Source: CAYYFX01 sp964471155 (GTDB lineage Bacteria > ARS69). From it: 12,296 nucleotides of DNA. The notes under the pieces were generated by a model. That model saw nothing but the letters and a program-made list of their open reading frames with translations. It did no database searches and was not told where the DNA came from. Position 1 is the stretch's first letter. Each line of letters begins with the position of its first letter. This document shows, piece by piece, positions 1 to 8,100 of the stretch. Position numbers and translations under genes: made by a program. The stretch lies in NCBI GenBank assembly GCA_964471155.1, contig CAYYFX010000111.1:1-12296 (forward strand), given 5' to 3'.

Positions 1-1931
1 AGCGCGGCCGCGAGCGTCGCGCCGGTCAGCGGCCCCGCGGGCACGCCCCATGCCTTCGCCACCCCGGGCGGCACCGCGAGCTCCGTGCAGCGCGGCGCCG
101 CGCCGGCCTCGATCTCGAAGAGGAACGAAGCCCCGTCGCCGATCTGCCACGACAGCACGAGGTCCCCGGGCGCGAGCACCGCGCGGACGCCGGCGGCGAT
201 GTCCTCCGGAGAGCGCGCGCCCATCGCGCCGCGCCAGGTCCGGCTGCGCGCGCGACCCTCCTCGAGGACGTCGCGGTACGCGCGCACCGCGGCCTCCAGC
301 GCCTCGACCGTCTCCGCGGCGGGCGCGTCGCGATCGTCGCGCAGCTCCGCCTCCAGGCGCCGGCGCGCCGTCGCGATCGTCGCCAGCGCGTCCCGCTCGC
401 GCGCGGCCAGCGTCGCACGCACGTCCGCGGGAACGTCGCGGCGCCAGTCCACGTGCGCGGCGGCGATCTGGTCGCCGAGGATCCGGCCGCGGATCCGCTC
501 CGCGAACTCCAGCGCCTCCTCCACGCGGCCGAGCCGGACCAGCCACGCCACCATCGTGCGCGCGGGCTCCTCCGCGGCGCGCGCCCAGTCCGCGCGCGCC
601 CGCTCGCTCGCGGTGCGATGCCAGCGGAGTCCCTCGAGCACCTCCAGCGCCTGCCGCATCCCGGCCACGGCGCTCTCGCGGCGGCCGCCGCGCCAGTCGA
701 GCCGCGCGAGACCCTCCAGCGCCTCCGCGCGCTCCTCGGGGTAGGCCGGCGTCGTGCCGAGCACCGCCGCCGCGCGCTCGAAGTGGACGCGCGCGTCGCG
801 GTCGCGGCCGAGCCGCACCGCCGCCGTGCCGAGGGCCGCGTGCGCCTGCGCCGCCATCGGATGATCCGCCGCGCGCTTCGCCGCCCGGATGGCGAGGCAC
901 TCCGACAGCGCCGCGCGCGCGGCGTCCGGCCGGCCGCGGGCGAGCTCGGCGCGGGCGCGCTCGTACAGGATCTCGGAGCCGAGCAGGCCGGCGCGCTCCG
1001 CGCCCAGCGCCGCGAGCGCCTCGTCCCACAGGGCGAAGGCCTCCTCGAAGCGCCCCTGCTCCGCGTACAGGACCGCCGGCTCCTTCAGGAACACGGGGAA
1101 CTGCGGGTCCGCCGCGAGGTGCGCGCGGGCCAGCGCGAGCGCCTCGCGATGCAGCGCTTCCGCCTCCACCGCCTCGCCCTGCTCGCGCTTCAGGTTCGCG
1201 AGGTTGTGGTGCGCGACCGCCACGCGCAGCGGCGACGACGCCGGGTCGTCCCGCGTGATCCGCAGGGCCTCGCGCAGGTTGCGGCCGGCCTCGTCGAATC
1301 GGCGCTCGTCCCACTGCAGGGCGCCGAGATTGTTGAGAAGACGCGCGTGCCGCTGGTCGCGCGGGAGGTGCGCCTCGGACAGCGCGATCGCGTCGAGGAG
1401 GCGGCGCTCGCACGCCGCGTGGCGACCGAGCCGGCGCTCCGCCTCCGCGGCGGCCGACATGCGCGGCACGGCGCGCGCCGCCGCCTCCGCGGGCGGGAGC
1501 GCGCGCAGCAGCGCGAGGCTTCGCTCCCAGGCGTCCAGCGCCGCGGCGTCGTCCCCCGCGCGATCGCACAGGATCGCCAGGTCGTTGAGGTCGTCCGCGC
1601 GCTGCGGGTCCGTCCCCGGGAGCGCGGACGCGCGCAGCGCGACCACGCGCTCCTGCTCCGCGCGCGCGGCGGCGATGTCCCCGGCGTGGAAGTGCGCCAG
1701 CATCAGCGAGGACCGGAGCGCCGCCTCGGCCGCCGGGCCGTCCGCGCCGGGCAGCGCGGCCCGCGCGGCGGCGACGACCTCGTCCCACCGCTCCGCCGCG
1801 GCGAGCGAGTCCACCACCGCCTGCGCGCGGGCGGGCGGGGCCGCGGGCGAGGTCGAGGCGACTCCGAGCGCGAGGGATGCCAGGGCCGCGGCGACACGGA
1901 CGACGGCGACGGTACGGACGCTTCGCTCCAT
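1..1931 (-). CDS. TPR-CHAT protein (caspase-like peptidase family), N-terminal 643 residues, cut by window edge
   Basis: The frame stays open from the ATG at 1931 to the window edge with no in-frame stop. Residues 1-36 look like a Sec signal peptide: Arg near the start, an Ala/Leu/Val-rich core, and an ARA cleavage-like site. About residues 40-435 are Ala/Leu/Glu/Arg-rich helical pairs with TPR features, for example HARLLNNLGALQWDERRFDE at 195-214. The segment ALEFAERIRGRILGDQI (473-489) is the helix that usually precedes CHAT domains. Residues 575-608, including LVLSWQIGDGASFLFEIE (591-608), match the first strands of CHAT (normally a Leu-x-Tyr-x-hydrophobic strand, then a Phe-x-hydrophobic strand). 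CHAT proteins are clan CD, caspase-like cysteine peptidases; the catalytic His and Cys would lie outside this window, so activity cannot be judged. The start is chosen because the signal peptide follows directly. The gene is divergent from the sigma factor, which suggests a link with the sigma/kinase pair. Confidence 0.85.
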   Translation of the reverse strand, partial: MERSVRTVAVVRVAAALASLALGVASTSPAAPPARAQAVVDSLAAAERWDEVVAAARAALPGADGPAAEAALRSSLMLAHFHAGDIAAARAEQERVVALRASALPGTDPQRADDLNDLAILCDRAGDDAAALDAWERSLALLRALPPAEAAARAVPRMSAAAEAERRLGRHAACERRLLDAIALSEAHLPRDQRHARLLNNLGALQWDERRFDEAGRNLREALRITRDDPASSPLRVAVAHHNLANLKREQGEAVEAEALHREALALARAHLAADPQFPVFLKEPAVLYAEQGRFEEAFALWDEALAALGAERAGLLGSEILYERARAELARGRPDAARAALSECLAIRAAKRAADHPMAAQAHAALGTAAVRLGRDRDARVHFERAAAVLGTTPAYPEERAEALEGLARLDWRGGRRESAVAGMRQALEVLEGLRWHRTASERARADWARAAEEPARTMVAWLVRLGRVEEALEFAERIRGRILGDQIAAAHVDWRRDVPADVRATLAARERDALATIATARRRLEAELRDDRDAPAAETVEALEAAVRAYRDVLEEGRARSRTWRGAMGARSPEDIAAGVRAVLAPGDLVLSWQIGDGASFLFEIEAGAAPRCTELAVPPGVAKAWGVPAGPLTGATLAAA

Positions 1932-1937
1932 CCCGGG

Positions 1938-1943
1938 ATGATA
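1938..1943 (-). promoter_or_regulatory. -10-like element TATCAT six bases before the CHAT gene ATG
   Basis: On the minus strand the sequence reads GGTATCATCCCGGGATG. A TATCAT hexamer six bases before the ATG would place the transcript start at or next to the A of the start codon, that is, a leaderless message. No purine-rich Shine-Dalgarno stretch is visible just upstream, unlike most other genes here. A GGAAC (minus strand, 1961-1957), resembling an ECF-type -35, lies 13 bases upstream, which is not standard spacing. Inferred by eye. Confidence 0.4.
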
Positions 1944-2055
1944 CCGGCTGCCCGCCGTTCCCGCGCGCGCCCGCGGCCGGTCCGTTCGCTTCGCCGGACC
2001 TCGCGCGTTCCCCTCTCGACCCCCGGAAGGAGGACCCATGGCTCGCAGGCCGCCC

Positions 2056-2061
2056 TATACT
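2056..2061 (+). promoter_or_regulatory. -10-like element TATACT upstream of sigma gene
   Basis: TATACT stands out in a GC-rich background, 43 bases before the GTG start. It would start transcription near 2068 and leave a leader of roughly 35-40 nt containing the ribosome binding site. No good -35 is visible at the usual distance (only a GGAC-like stretch around 2032-2036). This placement also argues against starting the sigma protein further upstream. Confidence 0.4.
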
Positions 2062-2093
2062 CGCCTCACCGCGCCGGGGAGCGCGGATCGCAC

Positions 2094-2100
2094 GGAGAGG
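2094..2100 (+). promoter_or_regulatory. Ribosome binding site deciding the GTG start of the sigma gene
   Basis: GGAGAGG ends four bases before GTG 2105. The next in-frame ATG (2120) is 19 bases away from it, so the GTG is the better start. Confidence 0.6.
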
Positions 2101-2104
2101 CGAC

Positions 2105-2710
2105 GTGTCCGCACCCGACATGCAGCAGCCCGACCCGGACGGCGGCACCACCGCGAGCCTCGTGGGACGCGCGCGCGCGGGGGACGCGGCGGCCCTGCAG
2201 CTGCTCTTGCGCCGGTACCTCGCGCCGCTCCGGCAGTGGGCGTCGCGACGGCTCCCGTACCACGCGCGCGATCTCATGGACACGGACGACCTGGTGCAGG
2301 AGGCCGTGATCTCCACGCTGCGCCGGCTCGACACGTACGAGCCGCGCGGCACGGGCTCGTTCCTCGCGTACCTGCGGCGGGCCGTGCTGAACCGGGTGGG
2401 CGACGAGATCCGGCGCGCGCAGGTGCGCGAGCGCAAGGAGGACCTGGTCCGGGACGTGATGCACGCCCCGCCGGCGTCCCCGCTGGAGGAGGCCATCGGC
2501 CGCGATGCGGTGGCGCGCTACGAACGGGCGCTGGCACAGCTCGATCCCGAGGCGCAGGAGGCGGTGATCGCGCGCCTCGAGCTGGGACTCTCGTACGCGG
2601 AGATCGCGGAGTCGGTCGGGAAGCCCTCGCCGGACGCCGCGCGCATGACCGTGAACCGCGCCGTGCGGCGGCTGGCCGAGGCGATGCGGGATCTCCGCGA
2701 TGACGCGTGA
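2105..2710 (+). CDS. ECF-type RNA polymerase sigma factor (STK-associated)
   Basis: A 201-residue sigma-70 family protein with only the two ECF core domains. Region 2 covers about residues 18-105, with the conserved DTDDLVQEAV (59-68) for core polymerase contact and a FLAYLRRAVLNRVGDEIRR helix (86-104) for -10 recognition. Region 4 covers about 133-195, with a helix-turn-helix at GLSYAEIAESVG (161-172). It is expected to direct polymerase to a small regulon. There is no anti-sigma gene; the next gene is a Ser/Thr kinase overlapping by 11 nt, so control by phosphorylation is plausible, as for EcfP/PknT in Vibrio. In that system the acidic 2.2 motif is degenerate and a Thr is phosphorylated; here the acids (D59, D61, D62, E66) are kept and T60 sits among them. 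The start is GTG 2105, chosen on RBS spacing; ATG 2120 is the alternative. Confidence 0.9.
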   Translation: MSAPDMQQPDPDGGTTASLVGRARAGDAAALQLLLRRYLAPLRQWASRRLPYHARDLMDTDDLVQEAVISTLRRLDTYEPRGTGSFLAYLRRAVLNRVGDEIRRAQVRERKEDLVRDVMHAPPASPLEEAIGRDAVARYERALAQLDPEAQEAVIARLELGLSYAEIAESVGKPSPDAARMTVNRAVRRLAEAMRDLRDDA

Positions 2711-4373
2711 CGAGCAGATCGAGCGCTTCCTCGCCGCCGTCTCCGATCGCATGGACGCGGACTGGGACGAGCTGGAGCGCACGTCGCGGAACGCGGAGGA
2801 TCGCGAGCTCGTGCGGAACCTGCGCGCGCTGCGCCGCATCGCGGACCACGGCGCGCCGCTCGCCCTCGCGGAGGAGGACGGGCCGGGATCGACGTGGGCG
2901 CACCTCACGCTGCTGGAGCGGATCGGCGCCGGCTCCTTCGGCGAGGTCCACCGCGCCTGGGATCCGAAGCTGTCCATCGACGTCGCGCTGAAGCTGATCC
3001 CCGCGCGCCTCGCGGACGCCGACGACGCGATGCGCGAGGCGCGCCTCCTCGCCCGCGTCCGGCACGACCACGTGGCGCGCGTGTACGGCGCGGACCGGCA
3101 CGGCGACTTCGTGGGCATCTGGACCGAGTTCGTGGACGGCGTGACCCTGGAGGACGTGGCGCGCGAGGCCGCGCCGCTGCCGGAGGCGCGTCTTCTCGGC
3201 TTCGCGCGGCAGCTCCTCGCGGCGCTCTCCGCCATCCACGGCGCAAATGTGCTGCACCGCGACCTGAAGCCGCGGAACGTGCTGGTCGACCGGGACGATC
3301 GCCTGGTCGTGACCGACTTCGGCTGCGGGGCGCCGCGCGGCCGCGACGGCGAGGGCGCGCGCGCGGAGTTCGCGGGAACGCCGCGCTTCATGGCGCCGGA
3401 GCTCTTCGCCGGCGGCCCGCCCACGCCGGGGACCGACGGCTACGCGCTCGGCGTGCTGCTGTTCCGCCTGGCCACCGGCCGTTACCCCACGGACGCCTCC
3501 GGCGTGTCCGCGCTGCGGGAGGCCCACGCACGCGGCGAGCGCCGCCGGCTGGCGGAGGAGCGCCCGGACCTGCCGGCGCGCTTCACCGCCGCCGTGGACC
3601 GCGCGCTGGATCCCGAACCCACGAAGCGGTTCGCCTCCGCGCGACAGTGGCTCGAGGCGATCGACGCGGCCAGCGACGAGGCGCCGGCGCCCGCGCTCGC
3701 GCCCCCCCGCGCCTCGCGCCCGGCGGGCCGTCCGCTCCTCGCGGCCGCCGTCGCCGCGCTCGCCATCGCGGTCGTCGCCGGGCTCGTGGTGTCCCGCCCG
3801 ACCGCTCCGCTCTCGTTCGAGGTGGAGCTCCTGCGCGCCGCGCCGGACGCCCCCTTCGCTCCCGTTCCGCCGGGCGACGCCTCCGTGGACCTGGGCGATC
3901 GCCTGATGCTCCGGTACGAGGCGTCACGCGCGGCCCACGTCTACGTGATCAACTGGGACGATCGCGGCCGTGCGTACCTGCTCTTCCCGATGGACGCGTC
4001 CGAGCTGCGCAACCCCGTCCCGGGCGGCGCGCCGCACCACCTTCCCGGCCTCGTGACCGGCCAGCCCTACGCCTGGGAGGTCTCCTCCGGCGCGGGCCGC
4101 GAGTCCTTCGCCGTGATCGCGAGCATCGACCGGCTCGAGGACTTCGAACGCGCCCTCGCCGGGACCCCGCGCGTCCAGGTGGACTCGGCCGGCGACATCC
4201 CCCCCGACGCCCTCGCCGGCCTTCTCCGCGGCGTCGGCCGCGCCACGCCGGTGCCGGACTCCCCGGGGGGGCGCGCGGAGGACGTCCTGGAAATCCTCCG
4301 CCTCCGGCTCGCGGACGACCCGGCCCTCGCCCGCCGCGTGTCCCTCCGCACGCTCTCCATCGGCCAGCGCTGA
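2700..4373 (+). CDS. Membrane Ser/Thr protein kinase with extracytoplasmic DUF4384 domain
   Basis: A 557-residue Hanks-type kinase. After a charged N-terminal helix region (1-66), the kinase domain (about 69-322) has the glycine loop IGAGSFGEV (75-83), the ATP lysine K98 in VALK, a likely helix-C E113, HRDLKPRN (186-193) with catalytic D188, DFG (206-208) and APE (232-234). All residues needed for activity are present. An Ala/Pro linker is followed by one membrane segment (about 346-364). The outer region (about 370-485) matches DUF4384: a GDRLMLRYEAS strand (399-409), VYVINWDDRGRAYLLFP (414-430), and an ESFAVIAS strand (468-475). The kinase is therefore inside and DUF4384 outside, probably as a sensor or protein-contact domain. 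The start overlaps the sigma gene by 11 nt with no clear own RBS, which suggests coupled translation. The pair is typical of ECF/STK operons; the sigma factor is the likely substrate (inference). Confidence 0.93.
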   Translation: MTRDEQIERFLAAVSDRMDADWDELERTSRNAEDRELVRNLRALRRIADHGAPLALAEEDGPGSTWAHLTLLERIGAGSFGEVHRAWDPKLSIDVALKLIPARLADADDAMREARLLARVRHDHVARVYGADRHGDFVGIWTEFVDGVTLEDVAREAAPLPEARLLGFARQLLAALSAIHGANVLHRDLKPRNVLVDRDDRLVVTDFGCGAPRGRDGEGARAEFAGTPRFMAPELFAGGPPTPGTDGYALGVLLFRLATGRYPTDASGVSALREAHARGERRRLAEERPDLPARFTAAVDRALDPEPTKRFASARQWLEAIDAASDEAPAPALAPPRASRPAGRPLLAAAVAALAIAVVAGLVVSRPTAPLSFEVELLRAAPDAPFAPVPPGDASVDLGDRLMLRYEASRAAHVYVINWDDRGRAYLLFPMDASELRNPVPGGAPHHLPGLVTGQPYAWEVSSGAGRESFAVIASIDRLEDFERALAGTPRVQVDSAGDIPPDALAGLLRGVGRATPVPDSPGGRAEDVLEILRLRLADDPALARRVSLRTLSIGQR

Positions 4374-4394
4374 GTCGTCGTTCGGATCGCATGG

Positions 4395-4417
4395 GCTCGC
4401 CCGTTCTCGGGGGGAGC
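4395..4417 (+). other. Imperfect hairpin in the gap after the kinase gene
   Basis: GCTCGCCC (4395-4402) pairs with GGGGGAGC (4410-4417) around a 7-base loop with one G-G mismatch. There is no T tract. It could attenuate transcription or stabilise RNA between the kinase gene and the next two genes, or may be chance in GC-rich DNA. Confidence 0.25.
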
Positions 4418-4457
4418 GCTGACCCGAGGGCGCTTCATCACCCCGAGGAGGAACCCC

Positions 4458-5132
4458 ATGCACACCCGTCACCGAACCGCGAAGGCCGCCGCACTGGCGG
4501 TCCTTCTCCTGCCGGCGGTCGCGGCCGCGGCCGGGCCGGTCAACGAGCCGGCGCCGGCCACCGCCGTCCCGCAGGAGGTCGAGAGCCTGACCGTTCCCGC
4601 GCCGGCGTTCGCCCCGGATGCGGATGCCCCGCGCTTCGAGGTGCAGCCGTTGGCACCCGTCACGGTGCCCGCGGATCACGAGCACCGCGGCGGCGTGATG
4701 ACCAGCGCGGCCCGCGCCCTGCCGGAGGTCACGGCGGGGGAGCGCGCGAAGCTCGACGCCGCCCGCGCCGCGGTGGAGGCATCGCGCGCGGCGGGCACGC
4801 TGTTCGTGACCCATCTCCCGGCAGACACCCCGCGCGCCACGCCGGACGAGTTGGCCGCGATGAAGCTGCAGCAGCTGGCGGCGCGCGAGACCATCGCGCC
4901 CGCGCCCGACCCGATCGCCGGCATCGGCGACGACCTGCCGTCCGTCCAGGAGGTCGGCCCGCCGGGCCTCACCCCCGCCGAGGAAGCCAAGCTCCGGGGC
5001 GAGATCCTTCCCCTCATGTCCGTGCCGCCGGCGTCCGCCCGGCTCGAGGGCGGCGCGTCCGCGCACGGCGACGGCGCCCCGGTCACGGCCCCCGTCCCCG
5101 CCGACGACGCGAAGGAGACCCGCGATGAATAG
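4458..5132 (+). CDS. Small secreted protein of unknown function, coupled to the metalloprotease gene
   Basis: A 224-residue protein I do not recognise. Residues 1-25 form a clear signal peptide (RHRTAK, then an Ala/Leu/Val core ending VAAAA). The mature part is Pro/Ala-rich and acidic, with no cysteine and no membrane segment. A short helical motif recurs three times: TAGERAKL (92-99), TPDELAAMKL (128-137) and TPAEEAKL (172-179), each following a Pro-rich stretch. The RBS GAGGAGG (4445-4451) lies six bases before the ATG. Its stop overlaps the metalloprotease start by 8 nt, so the two are translated together. Possible roles are a chaperone, inhibitor or accessory subunit of the protease; this rests only on position. 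It lies 84 nt after the kinase gene, so membership in the sigma/kinase operon is possible but unproven. Confidence 0.75.
   Translation: MHTRHRTAKAAALAVLLLPAVAAAAGPVNEPAPATAVPQEVESLTVPAPAFAPDADAPRFEVQPLAPVTVPADHEHRGGVMTSAARALPEVTAGERAKLDAARAAVEASRAAGTLFVTHLPADTPRATPDELAAMKLQQLAARETIAPAPDPIAGIGDDLPSVQEVGPPGLTPAEEAKLRGEILPLMSVPPASARLEGGASAHGDGAPVTAPVPADDAKETRDE
5112..5118 (+). promoter_or_regulatory. Ribosome binding site of the metalloprotease, inside the preceding gene
   Basis: AAGGAGA (5112-5118) lies six bases before ATG 5125, within the last codons of the upstream gene. This supports the start choice and translational coupling. Confidence 0.6.
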
Positions 5133-8100
5133 CGCTCCCGCCACCACGATGCTGGGCGCGGCGCTGATCGCGCTGGTCGCCGGCGCCGCCGCGGCCGAGC
5201 CCGCGGCCCCCCGCTACGGCACGTTCTCCGACGCCGCGAAGGCGCAGGCCCGCGCGGAGGCGCTGGCCGAGGGCCCGCTGCGCGGCCACGACTGGGAGGC
5301 GGACGACTCCCACGAGGAGGAGCTGCGCCTCGAGGAGGCCGCGCGCATGCGCCAGGGCGTCCGCATGCTCGCCAACGACGACAACGATACCGCGCACTAC
5401 AAGCGCGGCCGGACGCTCGTCATCAACATCTTCGTGAACCACACCGGCGGCACGTGGTCCACCGCGGAGAAGGAGACGATGGCGGCGCGCAACTCGGTGG
5501 CGAAGGACTTCTTCCTGGACAACGCCCCGGCGAACGCCAACGTGTACTTCGACAACCAGGGCACGAACGGCTACTGGGAGTACACCGCCACGCTGCCCTA
5601 CAACGTCCCGACCGACGGCTTCACCTGGGCCATGACCGAGGAGGCGGTCCAGGACATCGGCTTCGGCGACGGGGACGGCGACACCTACTACGTGGACGAC
5701 CTCACGATCTATCTGCAGAACTGGGGCGGCGGCTGGGACAACGTGCTGGCCGTCTTCCAGCCGGCGGATCGCACGGGCCGCGCGTACGCGTCCTACTCCT
5801 TCGCCCGGACCCGCATCTACACGGACGACTCGGCGAACGTCCGCGCCCACGAGTGGGGGCACCTGTTCGGCTCGTGCGACGAGTACGCGGAGAACGGCGA
5901 GTGCAACGGCGGCATCGACTGCGGCGCCTGCCAGAGCACGTATCTCACCGACGTGATCAACAACGGGAACTGCGAGCTGGCGAGCTGCCCCTCGAACGCA
6001 AGCTGCGTCATGATCAACAACACGTTCTCCGCGATCTGCAACTACACGCGCGAGCACTGGGGCTGGGTCGACGACGACTCGAACGGCCAGCTGGACCTCG
6101 TGAAGCGCCGCGTGATGGGCAACTCGTTCGCGAACATCTACGAGCTGTGGGACGGCGGCTGGTTCCTGTGGAACAGCACCAGCCACGGCATGGTGGCGCA
6201 CCAGAATGACGTGTCCTGGGGCGTGATCGGCCTGCGCAGCCCCGCGACGGCGGACTACGACATGCACCTGTACGGGGAGAACAACCACCGCTACGAGCTG
6301 GCGACGTCGACCTACGCGGGGCAGACGGTGGACTTCGTGGTGGGGGACTACAACCACTCGCCCCGCGGCAACGAGCACGTGGAGATCGTCCGGTACTCCG
6401 GCGCGTCGGACGACTACCGCCTCGGCTACGAGAGCGGCACCGGCCTGCTGTATCCCGACGGCGTGGCCCGCGCGGGCGCCTGGTCCGCGGAGTCCGTGGT
6501 CCGGGTGTGGGACGTGCCCCTCTTCGCCGGCGAGACCGTGACGTTCGTCCTGGACGTGACGTCCGGCTCCACGGACTTCGGCATGTCGCTCTTCCGCTCC
6601 TTCGGCGGCGAGTACTGGGCCGGCCGGACCAGCGCGCAGTGGACCCGGGACGCGGCGGGCGACGGCGGCACCGAGTCCTGGACCTACACGGTCCCGGCGG
6701 ACGACGTGTACGGCCTCGTGATCTTCGCGAACAACCCGGCGAGCGGGAACTTCACGATCCGGATCGGCCCGACGCCGGCCACCCTGGCGGAGGAGACGCC
6801 GTTCCTCTCCGGCCTGGACCTGCGGCTGTTCGACTACGACCCGAACGCCGTGTACTGGTCGGTCGTGGGCAACCGGCCGGCCGCCGGCACCAACACCACG
6901 GTGCGGCTGTTCAACGAGTCCACCTACCTCACCGAGCTGGAGGTCTCGGACGACTACAACGCCGCCGCGCCGCCCAACAACGCGGACTTCATCGCGGTGG
7001 ACTACAACCACGTCAGCGGATCGCCGGACTTCCTCCGCGTGATCCGGGAGAGCGGCGCCGGCACGCACCGCACCGAGTGGGAGCACGACGCCGACGTCCT
7101 CTCCGGCATCGCGCCGACCGCAACCTGGGACGCGGGTCACGTGGCCAAGGTGTGGGACGCGTATCTCACGGACGGCGTGCCCTACATGCTGCGCAGCTAC
7201 AGCGGCGGCATCGACCAGGGGCTGTACGTCTTCCGCTCCGGCGACGGGGACTACTACAAGCAGCGGGCGGCGTTCGCCGGCGCCGCCAACTTCCGGCCGG
7301 CGTCCGAGGGCGAGTGGTTCACGTACACCGCCACCGAGTCCGACTGGCACGGCTTCGTGCAGATCGTGAACGACGAGTCCGACGGTTCCTACGCGAACTG
7401 GCTGGGCCGGAGGATCACGCTGACGAACGACGTGGCCGTGACCCACACGGACGAGGTGCAGTGGGGCACGGGCGTCGCGAACACGTCGTACTGGCACGTG
7501 TTCGGCGTGCGGCCCTCCGCCGGGCAGGGCGCCTCCATCTCGCTGTACGGCGACGACGGCTACACGATCACCACGCTGAAGGCCAGCGACCAGTCCGGCA
7601 CGGGCGTGGTGAACTTCGTGGTCGGCGACTACAACCACACGCCCGCGGAGACCGTGTACCCGCGCGTGTGGCGCACGTCCGGCGCCGGGGCGCTCGACGT
7701 GGAGATGGAGGCCGGCACCGAGTCCCTGATCTGGCTCGGCGCGGGTCCGGTGGGCACCGTGCAGAGCTGGCCGGCGGGCGACGTCGTGGAGGTGTACGAC
7801 GTGTTCCTCCCGGCGGGCACGAACGTGCACGTGCAGCTCAACACGCTGTCCGGCAGCCCGGATCTCGGCATGGCGCTGTTCAAGTCCAACGGCGCCGCGT
7901 ACTACGCCACGCCGTCCGGCGCGGTGGACCAGTCCGACGTGAACGGTCCCGGCGGGAGCGAGGCGTTCGAGTACTTCTCGCCGGCGGCCGACTGGTACGG
8001 ACTCGTCGTCTTCAACCAGAACGACAACGGCGGCACCTACGAGATCATCGTCGGCTCGCCGTCCGCGACGGACGCCGCGGTCGTGGCCGGCGCGGACGCG

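Noticed and set aside
453..2309. Long plus-strand frame (618 codons) opposite the CHAT gene
   Set aside because: Arg-rich shadow; the minus-strand frame has a signal peptide, TPR helices and CHAT strands.
2027..2703. A consensus AAGGAGG (2027-2033) four bases before ATG 2038, opening a 221-codon frame across the sigma gene
   Set aside because: The encoded protein is Arg/Ala/Gly-rich low complexity and the overlapping frame is an unmistakable sigma factor. The likely -10 (2056-2061) lies after this ATG, so it would not be in the main transcript. It is probably chance or a remnant start.
2066..3527. Long minus-strand frames opposite the sigma and kinase genes
   Set aside because: No domain, no RBS, and the composition is typical of antisense of GC-rich genes; the plus strand carries complete catalytic kinase motifs.
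4374..4457. Gap after the kinase gene considered as a full intrinsic terminator
   Set aside because: The hairpin has a mismatch and no T tract, so a transcription stop between kinase and downstream genes cannot be claimed.
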